From positions 22,532,501 to 22,596,500 of the forward strand of contig NC_092568.1 in the NCBI RefSeq assembly GCF_037975245.1: DNA of 64,000 bases, read 5' to 3'. This DNA is from Apostichopus japonicus. Lineage: Eukaryota > Echinodermata > Holothuroidea > Aspidochirotida > Stichopodidae. The first letter of the stretch is position 1, and each line of letters opens with the position of its first letter. The notes beneath the pieces were generated by a model. The model saw only the letters and a program-made list of their open reading frames with translations. It did not search any database and was not told where the DNA came from. Both the position numbers and the translations under genes were made by a program. This document shows, piece after piece, positions 12,232-21,718 of the stretch.

Positions 12232-14149
12232 CTGTCAAAAGAATGAGAGAGAACGGTTTGTGAATTACAACTGCACATCAATGAATAAAATTATGCATGA
12301 CACATGATGCCCTCCCCCCCCTCCCCCAAGACCAGGAGTGAAACAACTATGGACCATCACTTAATTGCAGAGAAAATTCACAAGACATACCACACAAGGT
12401 GCTACTTCATCCAACATCATTTATACAAAGCAAATGGATTCAACTTTATAAACTTTTTTTTATATATTTTTTTTTTATGTCAATTACAGATTTTTGAACA
12501 CTTGTGAGAGCGGAAAAGAAGGTCATTTCCATAATTCATATTCCTGTCTTATGAAATTCTTTACTAATCTGCAGTACACTAAAAGCTAAACCTTTCACTG
12601 CACATCACAAACAGCCAGTCAAAATTGACATATTTACTTTTTACGTTGGAATTTTAGAGTGCAGTTGCGGTACTACTGTATAAAAAGGGAAGACAGGTAA
12701 ACAAGGTGCTTTGCATCCATATAGATTCGTTAGTACTTTGTCCCCACAAAGGATGACAAATGGCTTATTACAAGCACTCAATGATTCTGAAAGCTTAAAA
12801 GCACCGATTACTTTCTATTTCTTTTCGACCTTCGGTGATGATTTGAAGCCTGAGAATGGCCTCGCTATCTTATGAAGATGAATCCTTCGGCTGATCAGTT
12901 AGCTCAGTTGTGAAGGACAGCAGTTACAGCACTTTGCATGAAAGAACAGATAGATCCTATCTAATAGTAAGGCCATTTAGCTATGGTTTTGATGTTTTCT
13001 TTTGATAAAGATTTTTATCAAAAATGTGTCTTCAACAAAGAGCAACAGTCTCCATATCAAATGTCAAATCAAAAAAATAACAGATTACATACCACGCTAA
13101 CATTATTTGCAAGAAAAATTATAATAACTTTTCTTTGCGTGAATTGGAAACTTTGGATGAAAAGATAAGATCGTGACTGAAGGATGCAGGACTTGCAACT
13201 CTCAAACACTGTCACTTAATGAGGGAGTGACTATTTAATTAAGTCTATTTGTCAAGTTTCGTCTCCCCAGACGCAATTATCATGTACAGTAAGTATGTAA
13301 ACCACATGTAAAAAGCAAATGGGAAAATTTGTAAACTTTTTACTTTTGTTTTATTGTTTGAAGTAAGACAATGACTACTGAAACTAATGAACTAAAATCA
13401 TTAATATTAAGGATGTTAAATATGTATATCCCATTCATCTCCAAAAGCCATTTTGAAAACCACTTCACTATACAGCCTAACAACCAAAATGATGTGGGCA
13501 AAATGACAAAGTTGGTCCTATGGGGGGGGGGGGCGGAAGAGGAATAACATTCCAAGATTTAAAATATTTCATTTGGAAATTAACATTCAAAACGATTTCT
13601 CCCCCCCCCCCTCCTAATTTGTTTTGCCCTTCTACTTATCTACAAAGCCCTAAATTTGCTTTACACATATCACAAACCTTCCTCATTCCTATGTTTATTT
13701 ATAAATTGTCATTGTTCATTTAAAGCTCATAATGTTTGATTTATAAACATGGCAAAGGGATAATACTATCAATATACCCATCTTTATTGAAATGTTGATG
13801 GCCATTTATAGAGACAACAATTATGTCGATAATTAGGATTGAATAGCTAGGTCACCATATGTCGTGCCGTCGTCCGAGGAGTCACAGAGCAATTATAAAC
13901 ACTGCCAGCTGTGAACATAATCAAAGTACTGTACAAGATAAACTCTATGGTGTGTTTATATAATATTTCATGACCATAAAACACAGAGTCAATTGTTTGT
14001 TCTCCCATCCCCACCCACAAAAATGATAACAATAATAAAATAAAAAATAGATGAAGACATAGTGAACGCTCAGCAGCTTATTCAACGAGCAGCTGTTCTT
14101 ATTACCTTCACTAGCAGTGTGTAAATTTAGCAGTCGTCCAATCGTCCGA

Positions 14150-14220
14150 GACGACCAAATTACCTGCCGGACAACCAAAACTTGTCAAATCGTGAAGTAC
14201 TGGTTGCCCGGCGGACAACC
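14150..14220 (+). repeat. Hairpin module copy 1 (GACAACC word)
   Basis: Direct words GACGACC (14150) and GGACAACC (14169-14176) are followed by a hairpin GGTTGCCC (14202-14209) / GGACAACC (14213-14220) with a 3-nt loop and one C-A mismatch. Confidence 0.6.
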
Positions 14221-15831
14221 AAAAACTTTCAAAAGACCGTTTTATGTTCCGTGAAATAAACGGAAAAAGACACGGAAACAAGCGTGAAACCAAAAACTTA
14301 AAATGACATTTTAAATAAGAAGTAACTCATTCCAAACTCCGCCTTCATCTAATAAATAATATACGTAGGAATAGGAAGGCCAAGCCCTCACATGTACTGG
14401 ACCACTCAAACCAAGCTTCATGGTATTTTCTGTTCCTTCGTATGTCAACAAAGGACAATCAGAGTTCAGGTTTACCCCCACGGACAAAGACCCCGCCCAT
14501 CCACCACATTTTTTTTTTGAGAAACGAACACCAAGTACACACTCACAACTAGGTCAATGGAAAACATAACAAACACATTTTTGAAACGAACATCTTTCAT
14601 TATATCTTTTAAAAAAACCACAACTTCTTCTGACAAGAACCAAAAGTTCTCCTACTCCTACAGATCATTAAAGTTGTTTGAAAATAAATATATCAAACAA
14701 TCAACTGCAAGGTACAGGGTTACCAAAACTTTATTACAGATATTTTCATGCTAAAAATAGACAATGATGCTTTACCAAGATTCCCGTGATTGATTGGCTT
14801 ATAGTCCCTACCGATTGTTTGCAAACATTCTTGCATTTTCAGTGCTCAATGAGCAAGAAGTTAAGTTGTTTAACAACAATTACTAGCAACGTTTACTTTC
14901 CCTTGTGTAGAGATAACAAAGTTTGTGGTAAAGGCTATCATATATGTGGACTCAAATATCATAACGTTAGGCCTTGTCTCATATTTGTAAGGTACATTTT
15001 GACAACAATCACTGCTGGTACGAAGATGCACTTGAATTGTTTCTGAGACTATCACTTAATATTTTAATCATTGTTTTGATCAGAAAATGTTATGATTTTT
15101 GTGGGAAGCTTACATATCTGATCCGGAAGGGATATTTTATCTCACAGAATGTTTCTTTTCTCAGCAATAAGAGTTGCTAATGTGAAATGTGCATTCATAC
15201 CACAGTAGTTTCTGTTGCAAACTTTTTCGCGGCTCAATTGCCCACGTGCTTCAGAAAAGTTTATTTTGGAGCAACATTCGTGTGTAAACTTACTTCTGTA
15301 TTTTAGAACATTGAAGTTTGATTTTTTTTATCGACATTGCGCAAAAATCTATTCACATAGGCCTACTGTAATTTTCGCACAGATGATTGTTTGCAAAGAA
15401 CCCAGGATAAATGTTGGATCAGATTTTAAAGATTTGCGCAAGTTTAGTTGAAAATGAAGTTCGAACAGGCCTATATGTAAATGCAGTAGTACAGTGTGGA
15501 ATTTAGCGAGAGATATGCACACTGTAGGTACAGTGATTTTGAAGAGTTTGGCTGTTGGAAGCGCTGCAAGGTCAAAGCATGGAGCTACTACAGAATTGGC
15601 GAGTAGGGAAGTACAAGGGCGGATGAAGGAGGGGGCTGGGGGTATCTTTTTTAAAACGGTAGGGTGGGCGAAAGGAGGAGTCGGCCGGGCCGCCCCTGTC
15701 AAACACCGAAGCTAAGACACTGAGCCATCTGCCCTATAATATTGTGTATAACATTCACAAAGTATAGGCAGTGATACTACACTACTATTAGTACAGTAGG
15801 TCATACAATAAACGTAATTGGTGTTCGATCG

Positions 15832-15892
15832 GGACGCAAGCTTTTCTTACAGGACGCAAACTTTTTCGGGGGCTTGCGTCCCTGGGACGCAA
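15832..15892 (+). repeat. Hairpin module copy 2 (GACGCAA word)
   Basis: Direct words GGACGCAA at 15832-15839 and 15852-15859, then a perfect 8-bp hairpin TTGCGTCC (15874-15881) / GGACGCAA (15885-15892) with loop CTG. Same plan as copies 1 and 3 but a different core word. Confidence 0.6.
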
Positions 15893-16160
15893 ACTTTTTT
15901 CCCTAATAACATTACTGAAACTGAAACACTAGACCAGTACTATGACGCACCTACAGCTTACCCTGTGGTTATTGTATCGTTACGCCCTGCAGCAAAACAT
16001 CATGTACCTAACTAATGTACACAATCTTTGCTACAGTCAGCATTATTAGAAAATAAACACAGAATTTGATCTAGAACCCATGAAATCGCTCAACATTCAT
16101 GGTTTCTTAGGAGTCCCAAACAAGTATTTTTTTCTGAACATAAATTACTATAGCTTTACA

Positions 16161-16222
16161 GGACGACCAAAATTTCAGCAGGACAACCGAAAATTGGTGA
16201 GCTGGTTGTCCTGGGGACAACC
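16161..16222 (+). repeat. Hairpin module copy 3 (GACAACC word)
   Basis: GGACGACC (16161-16168) and GGACAACC (16181-16188), then a perfect 8-bp hairpin GGTTGTCC (16204-16211) / GGACAACC (16215-16222) with loop TGG. It lies 28 bp inside the right end of the host transposon. Confidence 0.6.
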
Positions 16223-16503
16223 ACTTCAAATTTCTTAAATTTATACACTGACTAGATTTATATGAACCTTGTGCACTTTCCATTGGAATTGCACACATTG
16301 TACATACTGTAATTCGTACTGTAAGATATTTTGCTAATGCCTTGTTCGATTTGTATGGGTATTGATATATGAAAATATGCATTGTATAAAAGTCTCAGTT
16401 GTTGTAACATGTTGCCGCAGCAACATTACATTATAGTTTGTTATTAATCAGCTGGACATCTTAGTTCAGGATCTTAGTTCCAAAATTACAGTACCTGTGC
16501 GTC

Positions 16504-16912
16504 ATTGTGAAATGACTTTAGAGCCAATGTGGGCCGGGATTAAAGGAGATTGATGTGAAATAGGTTTAAAGGAGATTGATGTGAAATAGGTTTATAGGAA
16601 AATGATGTAAACTGGCGTAAAGAGCCAGTGTGAAAAGCACTCACAGCAATTGTGAACTGGTTGTAAAGCCTTCATGAATTGGCTTTCAAATCAAAGTGAC
16701 AAAAAGTGGCTTTAAAGCCAAGGTGGCATGGAGTGGCATTAAAATCGAGGTGGCTTGAAGTGGCTTTAAAATCAAAGTGGCATGAAGAGGCTTTAAAGCC
16801 AAGGTGGCATGAAGTGGCATTTAAAGCCAAGGTGGCATGAAGTGGCTTCAAAATTAAAGTGGCATGAAGTGGCTTTAAAGCTAAGGTGGCATGACTTTAT
16901 AGCCAAGTTGGA
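16504..16912 (+). repeat. Degenerate ~27-bp minisatellite with GGCTTTAAAGCC palindrome
   Basis: The consensus word is GTGGCTTTAAAGCCAAGGTG followed by GCATGAA. Eight or so clear units lie at 16700-16912, with more degenerate ones to the left (TTTAAAGGAGATTGATGTG twice near 16550). Most units keep the palindromic centre TTTAAA. Confidence 0.85.
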
Positions 16913-17498
16913 GGATGTAAACGACCGTTAATTGGACAGATAAAGAAACTCTGAAAGATGAGATCTTATAAATCTCACGGCTGGGATACTTTGGGTAGAA
17001 GTTGCAGAGGCTGTAGATGGACAGAGGTCTGTCACTGTAGAAGGGGGGTGGGGATGGGGGTGGAGAGGGTGGAGGGGGAGAGGAACTAACCATTGGTGCA
17101 TTGAAGTTCCCTTGATTTAACTTGATTTACCCTAATACTAGGGATGAGGCTAATCATAATTTGAACTAATATTTCGTCACTGAGTGTATATCACTAAACT
17201 TGATTGGAAAATTGACACTGCATGTAATTCTCAAAATCACACCTATCAAAAGAGAGAGGTTTGCTTCATCCGCAGTGACAAAATTCACACTTTTTAGGGA
17301 TTCATCCTAAAGAACTGTTCAAATGACCCACAAAGTAACATCTGGAGGTGGAGCAGTTTTGATTATATGCAGATAATAACAAAATGTCTAAGTCAAGCAG
17401 AACACTTTCTGTAATCATTTTCAAATTTATGACAGCAGATTATGGTGAAAGTTTCATTTAGTACTTGACATACATATTATAAAACTTTTTCCTAGGAC

Positions 17499-18475
17499 CC
17501 GGTGTGACAGGATATTTTCCCCCCTGAAAATATTCCCCCCCGGGGGGAATATTTCCTAGGAAATTTTCCACCCGGGTGGAGATTTCCTAGGAAATATTCC
17601 CCCCGGGGGGGCATTATTCCTAGGAAATATTCCCCCCAACCTGGAAAAATTCCCCCCACCTTCATGTAATTCTAGTTAATTATTTTTTTTGTACACCTAT
17701 CAAGGATATCTCATCATGGAACTATAATAAGGAGATTTTAACATTTTTTGGGCATGAACTTGGAATATATCATTCCTGCAATAAGGATATTCAGAGGAAA
17801 TGTCTTGGGTTAGGGTTAGGCCATGAATGCAGTGCCATGAATGGAATGGGACTAGCTCTGATGCTCTGATGTTACTGATGTAGTCAAGTATAATCATTGT
17901 AAATTGAAACTATTACATTGTGTTGGTATGATGGTTCCACAAGAGGATTCAATGTTTATTGGGAAGGGGTTGACTTATACATTATTGATTATGAGCTGTG
18001 GTGAAGCTCAATGGGATTATCTTAATTCATGGCTTAAGAAACTGATTGAACACCATTGAATTACTCTTCATGCATAATTAGACAAAGTTACCTGGACTTC
18101 CTCGATATGAAATTGGATATTGGGAGTTGGCTACTGATTTTCTCAACTGGCTAAATTGCACCAATCCTTTCAACTAACTGTCCGCTGGCCACTAAAAAAA
18201 TGTTGCGAATACGTGAAGGATATATTCCTAGCGTTTAATTGCCATGAACAAGCGATCGACCATCTCATCATACACTGAATTTGATATATCGCCTATTGGA
18301 ATATATGAATATTATGAAATTCATTGCAAGCTAAAGACTTGCAGGTGCTGCCAGGAAAATTGATCATGCTTATGGTGGGGGGGGGGTATATTTTCAGGGT
18401 GGGGGGAATTTATCCAAGGAAAAATTCCCCCCCGGGGGAAAATTTTCAGGGGGGGGAAATTTCCTGTTACACCGG
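17499..18475. mobile_element. Inverted-repeat (fold-back/MITE-like) element with CCGGTGT ends
   Basis: The left end reads CCGGTGTGACAGG; the reverse complement of the right end reads CCGGTGTAACAGG. Similarity continues inward for roughly 60 to 90 bp through TTTCCCCCCTGAAAAT and the CCCCCGGGGG palindrome on both sides, so these are long terminal inverted repeats. The middle (about 17700-18370) is AT-rich without a coding frame. No clear target duplication is visible: flanks are TAGGAC on the left and CATTCA on the right. The superfamily is unassigned. Confidence 0.7.
17531..17640. repeat. Alternating palindrome array (CCCGGG / CCTAGG)
   Basis: Inside the left arm, palindromes alternate: CCCCCCGGGGGG near 17541, CCTAGG at 17555-17560, ACCCGGGT near 17573, CCTAGG at 17586-17591, CCCCCCGGGGGG near 17604, and CCTAGG at 17619-17624. 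CCTAGG sites are spaced 31 and 33 bp apart. Another CCTAGG lies outside the element at 17491. Confidence 0.75.
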
Positions 18476-18540
18476 CATTCAATACTAGAGAAAAATCCAG
18501 TCTGGAAAACCATAATCGTACATGTTGGAAATGCTAGAAT

Positions 18541-18677
18541 TGGAAGGACGAGTGGAGCGGCCCGTAAACGGGTCATTGCGGGCGCAGTGTAAGAATGTTC
18601 CAAGTTGTTGTGAGCAAGGTAGATTGAGTGCATACAGTATGTATGGGAGACAGGTAAAGTGAGGATTGAAGTAAAAT
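18541..18677 (+). mobile_element. SINE-like family copy
   Basis: Contains GGGTCATTGCGGGCGCAGTG, TAAGAATGTTCCAAGTT, GGTAGATTGAGTGCATACAG and GGGAGACAGGTAAAG. It starts about 65 bp right of the 17499-18475 transposon. Confidence 0.65.
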
Positions 18678-18787
18678 AGGTCATTTCTTTGCAATGAACT
18701 TTAATACACTAAATTATTTCATGAAACAAGCAAAACATATTATCTTTTAATGTAAGAAAAGCTGAAACATGTACATACGAAAATATA

Positions 18788-18819
18788 TGCCTATCCGCGT
18801 AAACAAGGCGGTATAGGCA
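18788..18819. other. Hairpin-forming inverted repeat
   Basis: TGCCTATCCGC (18788-18798) pairs with GCGGTATAGGCA (18808-18819), one bulged base, 9-nt loop. A second small hairpin, AGTAG/CTACT, lies at 18828-18847. Confidence 0.5.
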
Positions 18820-19083
18820 ACGAACGAAGTAGTCTCGCAGAGCTACTACCTGTTACCCTAAAAACGTTACGTAAGAAAAAACGAACGCATGGGCGAGAGT
18901 GTACACTAAAAACAGCCCCCAAAAACACCCTTCCCTACAAGAAAAGGATACTTATCAGGCTGGAAAAGATCCTTGGAAGTGCAGAAGTCCTGATAGGAAA
19001 CTTCTAGAGTATAAATCCAAGGTAATTCGGGCGAATTTCGCGAAAATTTTTCTAACTCCGAAAAACACATTGAGACACTTTGT

Positions 19084-19217
19084 GGGTAGAAAAATGAAGG
19101 AAGGCCATTAGGGCCAGTGAGGGTGTACAGTGTTAAAAGATTACCAGGGCATTCTAGACACGGTAGAATGCGGTGCATAGGTTGTGGGGAGACAGGTAAG
19201 TGGGGAACGAAGTAAAT
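19084..19217 (+). mobile_element. SINE-like family copy
   Basis: Contains GGGCCAGTGAGGGTGTACAG, ATTCTAGACACGGTAGAATG and GGTTGTGGGGAGACAGGTAA, then GGGGAACGAAGTAAAT. Confidence 0.7.
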
Positions 19218-19897
19218 TTTAATACACTAAATTATTTCACAATCTTATCCCCCTGCTCCTCCTCCTCCTCCTCCTCCCTTGAACACCACAATACTAAATA
19301 AGAACATTTAATGTGCATGTGTTCAAGCGATTGGAAGTAACAGATCCATTTCAAAAAGATCAATGTAAAACACCTATTGCTTTAATATATTTCAATTGTA
19401 GTATTCCCTAAAAAGTTTGTAGATACTGCTCTGACTAAATTATCACCATGACAACCATATCCCTTATTAAATTAATAACATAGTGATTCCATTCACAGTA
19501 GCATACATTGTAGCAGTTTTTCTATTATGTCTATAGTGTATGAGTGTATTCTAATATAACCTGGGTATAGTCTTTCTCTGACAGCTGTATTATGCCACGG
19601 TACAATCCAGCAACATTTTCACACCGATTCAACGCTATTGTGTAAGTCACAGAGAAACGCACTTCTGTTAGCTAAACTAACTACTCACAAGCTTCATAAC
19701 TGAAGAAAATCAAAACAATATCTGAAGACTCTGATTTTTTGCTGGTACAGCCAGTAGTATGTATGCCAGTAACGCTACATGAGAAAGTGTCCACTTAGAA
19801 GTTATATTTGGAATCGAGTCATTAATTAGTGGTCGATTAAATTTCAATCGAGAGGACATCTGAACTAGATCAACTGCTATCTGACTTTATATAAGTA

Positions 19898-20443
19898 CTA
19901 TAAATTCAATTTGACAAAATCTGCTCGAAATTTTTTACAAATACACAACGATGTCATGAAGCTGATTTTTAAAGTCACATCCTTCTCTGGAATGATCAAA
20001 TTCTTTCCTTTAAATTTCTGCCCACTTTCCTCTTTAAGGCATTGCAGAAGCAAGCAATATGTCTTTACCTTAATACTTACTATAGATCCATGATCATTAT
20101 CAAGAAATCTGCAAATATTAACATTTTTTTTTTCATTTTTGAGACAAATCAGGGGTACAGGAAAGTAAAAGTCATGTTTGGATACAGCTGCCATGTTTGA
20201 TGCAACAAATGATGTCATCCACACACCACCTCTAGGAGTTAACTTTTTATCCATATTTTCACGTTGGAAGTAAACAAAGTTTCCAATGAATGAAGGAATT
20301 AAATAAGCCATGCTAATATTGCCAGGTGATGCTAACACTTCATTGATATTTTTCACAATTATGTTGGTAACACAGAAAATCGATTGAATTACAATAAAGT
20401 AAAATGCAGAAATATTATATAACTCGGGCAATGGCAGATCTGT
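19898..20443 (-). other. Unassigned long open frame (177 codons plus upstream)
   Basis: This is the longest open frame of the window. On the minus strand it can be extended upstream to CTGAGCAG|G at 20443, which looks like a splice acceptor, giving YENDITDLPLPELYN first. It then has a hydrophobic stretch (ISAFYFIVIQSIFCVTNIIV) and a second one around SMAYLIPSFIGNFVYF. The spacing of VTN-(x)-NEVL-(x)-GN-(x)-LIPSF loosely recalls the late membrane segments of SLC38-type amino acid transporters; this is recall, not a search result. The latter half (KNEKKNVNICRFLDND...) looks like random AT-rich coding. It lies inside a GALNT2 intron, same strand. A chance frame or an old gene fragment are both possible. 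Confidence 0.2.
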
Positions 20444-21542
20444 GATGTCATTTTCATACCTGCTCAGGTAGTCAATGGATCTTGTTTAAACTTACTTATA
20501 GTCTTCTTTCTCTTATAGTTATATCAAGGCAGGTCAAAACATTACAATTCCCCCCAAAACTGATTACGGCTGTGCTAGTTATTATCTTCTATCCTCCTCA
20601 TTTCAATGAGTTCGCCCTCGCCCACATTTCATCATCTTTTTATTTCTCACATCTAATTCTTTTTCATGACATTTCTAATATCAGTTATCACCTCTGATTA
20701 CTCTCAAACTATTATAACAACATTCTAAAGACTCATTGCATATATTGTCTCTCCCAATGTCATTTTCCTAGCGGCACATCTGAATGTCAAAGAGACCCAA
20801 GTTTTTGCAAGAATGCTCTACGATGTTTTCTATCTGATCACCATCAAGAAATATGCGATCACTAAGGGGGGGGGGGGAAGAATTTTCAGCACCATCTGAT
20901 CATTTTCTGTCTACCTCCCTCAATAGGGTTTGCCACATGGCCATCATAGTTCATTATATTTCAAATAATATATCACTAATAAACTCTGACATATATTCCT
21001 CTGACTGATATTGCTTCAGACTTGCAGTTATTTTTCATTAAAAATGTACTACTTTCTTTCTCTCAAAATTTCAATTTGAATCAGGGATTTCGTTTTCCTT
21101 TCATTTAATTTTTTATACAGTAGGTCTCTCCTTGACATCCTCACCATTAAAAACTGATTAGACTGCAAGGTACTTTTATTTGGGATTTCACTCAAATAAA
21201 TTTCAACAAAAAAAAAAATCACAAAATGAAAGCAAGGAACATGTGATGAAAGTTTCCAGTCATATATCACAAATACAACTTTCTAATGATCTACCCTAGG
21301 GACATCAACTGCTTGCAACCTAGCACTGAGAAAAATTGCTGATTTATAAATTGGTAACAAAATGTTTTCAATTAGTTCCCCCCTCCCCCCCCCCCCTAAA
21401 AAACAAAATGATAAAACGAAAAAAAAAAAGTTTCTATAGAGTCAATTTCTTCATAAAACACATCAGACATCTTTTATAAATACTTTTATGAATTTTAGAG
21501 AACTATGGTGATTGAAAACCTTGAATCTGATAATGTATTAGC

Positions 21543-21718
21543 GCTCCAAACCTACAGTAGACATTGATTCTGTATCGGGTTCGCTTCACCCAGACTATTA
21601 GACGAGTATTGTATTAAGATTGATCCGGGGAATCCAACCTTGCCTCCCGGGATCGGCTTTCCTCCTACAAGGGATAACACTAGCTCCTCTGGAGAGGGTA
21701 GGATTGTGCTACGACACA
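21543..21718. other. GC-richer island, unidentified
   Basis: Stands out from its AT-rich surroundings. It contains GATCCGGGG...CCCGGGATC and CTCCTCTGGAGAG inverted words. On the minus strand a frame is open for nearly 50 codons (RSTILPSPEELVLSLVGGKP, PGGKVGFPGSILIQ and on), ending in TAG. No family was recognised. Confidence 0.3.

Larger units (their letters stand above)
14115..16250. mobile_element. Non-autonomous DNA transposon, CAGTGT ends, TSD ACTAG
   Basis: The left end at 14115 reads CAGTGTGTAAATTTA; the reverse complement of the right end at 16250 reads CAGTGTATAAATTTA. Both are flanked directly by ACTAG (14110-14114 and 16251-16255), a 5-bp target-site duplication. The 2136-bp interior has no long open frame, so it is non-autonomous or decayed. 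It carries three copies of a GGAC-word hairpin module (near 14150, 15832 and 16161). CAG...CTG ends with a 5-bp duplication suggest an hAT-related lineage, by inference only. A short GGGCGGATGAAGG...CCGCCCCTG segment at 15613-15698 may be a smaller nested insertion. Confidence 0.75.

Noticed and set aside
15349-15715. 117-codon minus-strand and 73-codon plus-strand open frames
   Set aside because: They overlap each other inside the 14115-16250 transposon, and their Pro- and Gly-rich ends come from a G-rich insertion.
17806-17820. Telomere-like GGGTTAGGGTTAGG
   Set aside because: Only two units; not an array.
17700-18370. Transposase gene inside the CCGGTGT element
   Set aside because: Only short AT-rich frames without motifs; the element is non-autonomous.
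21570-21600. tRNA T-arm-like GGGTTCGCTTCACCC
   Set aside because: The loop does not fit TTCRANY, and no acceptor or anticodon arms can be drawn around it.
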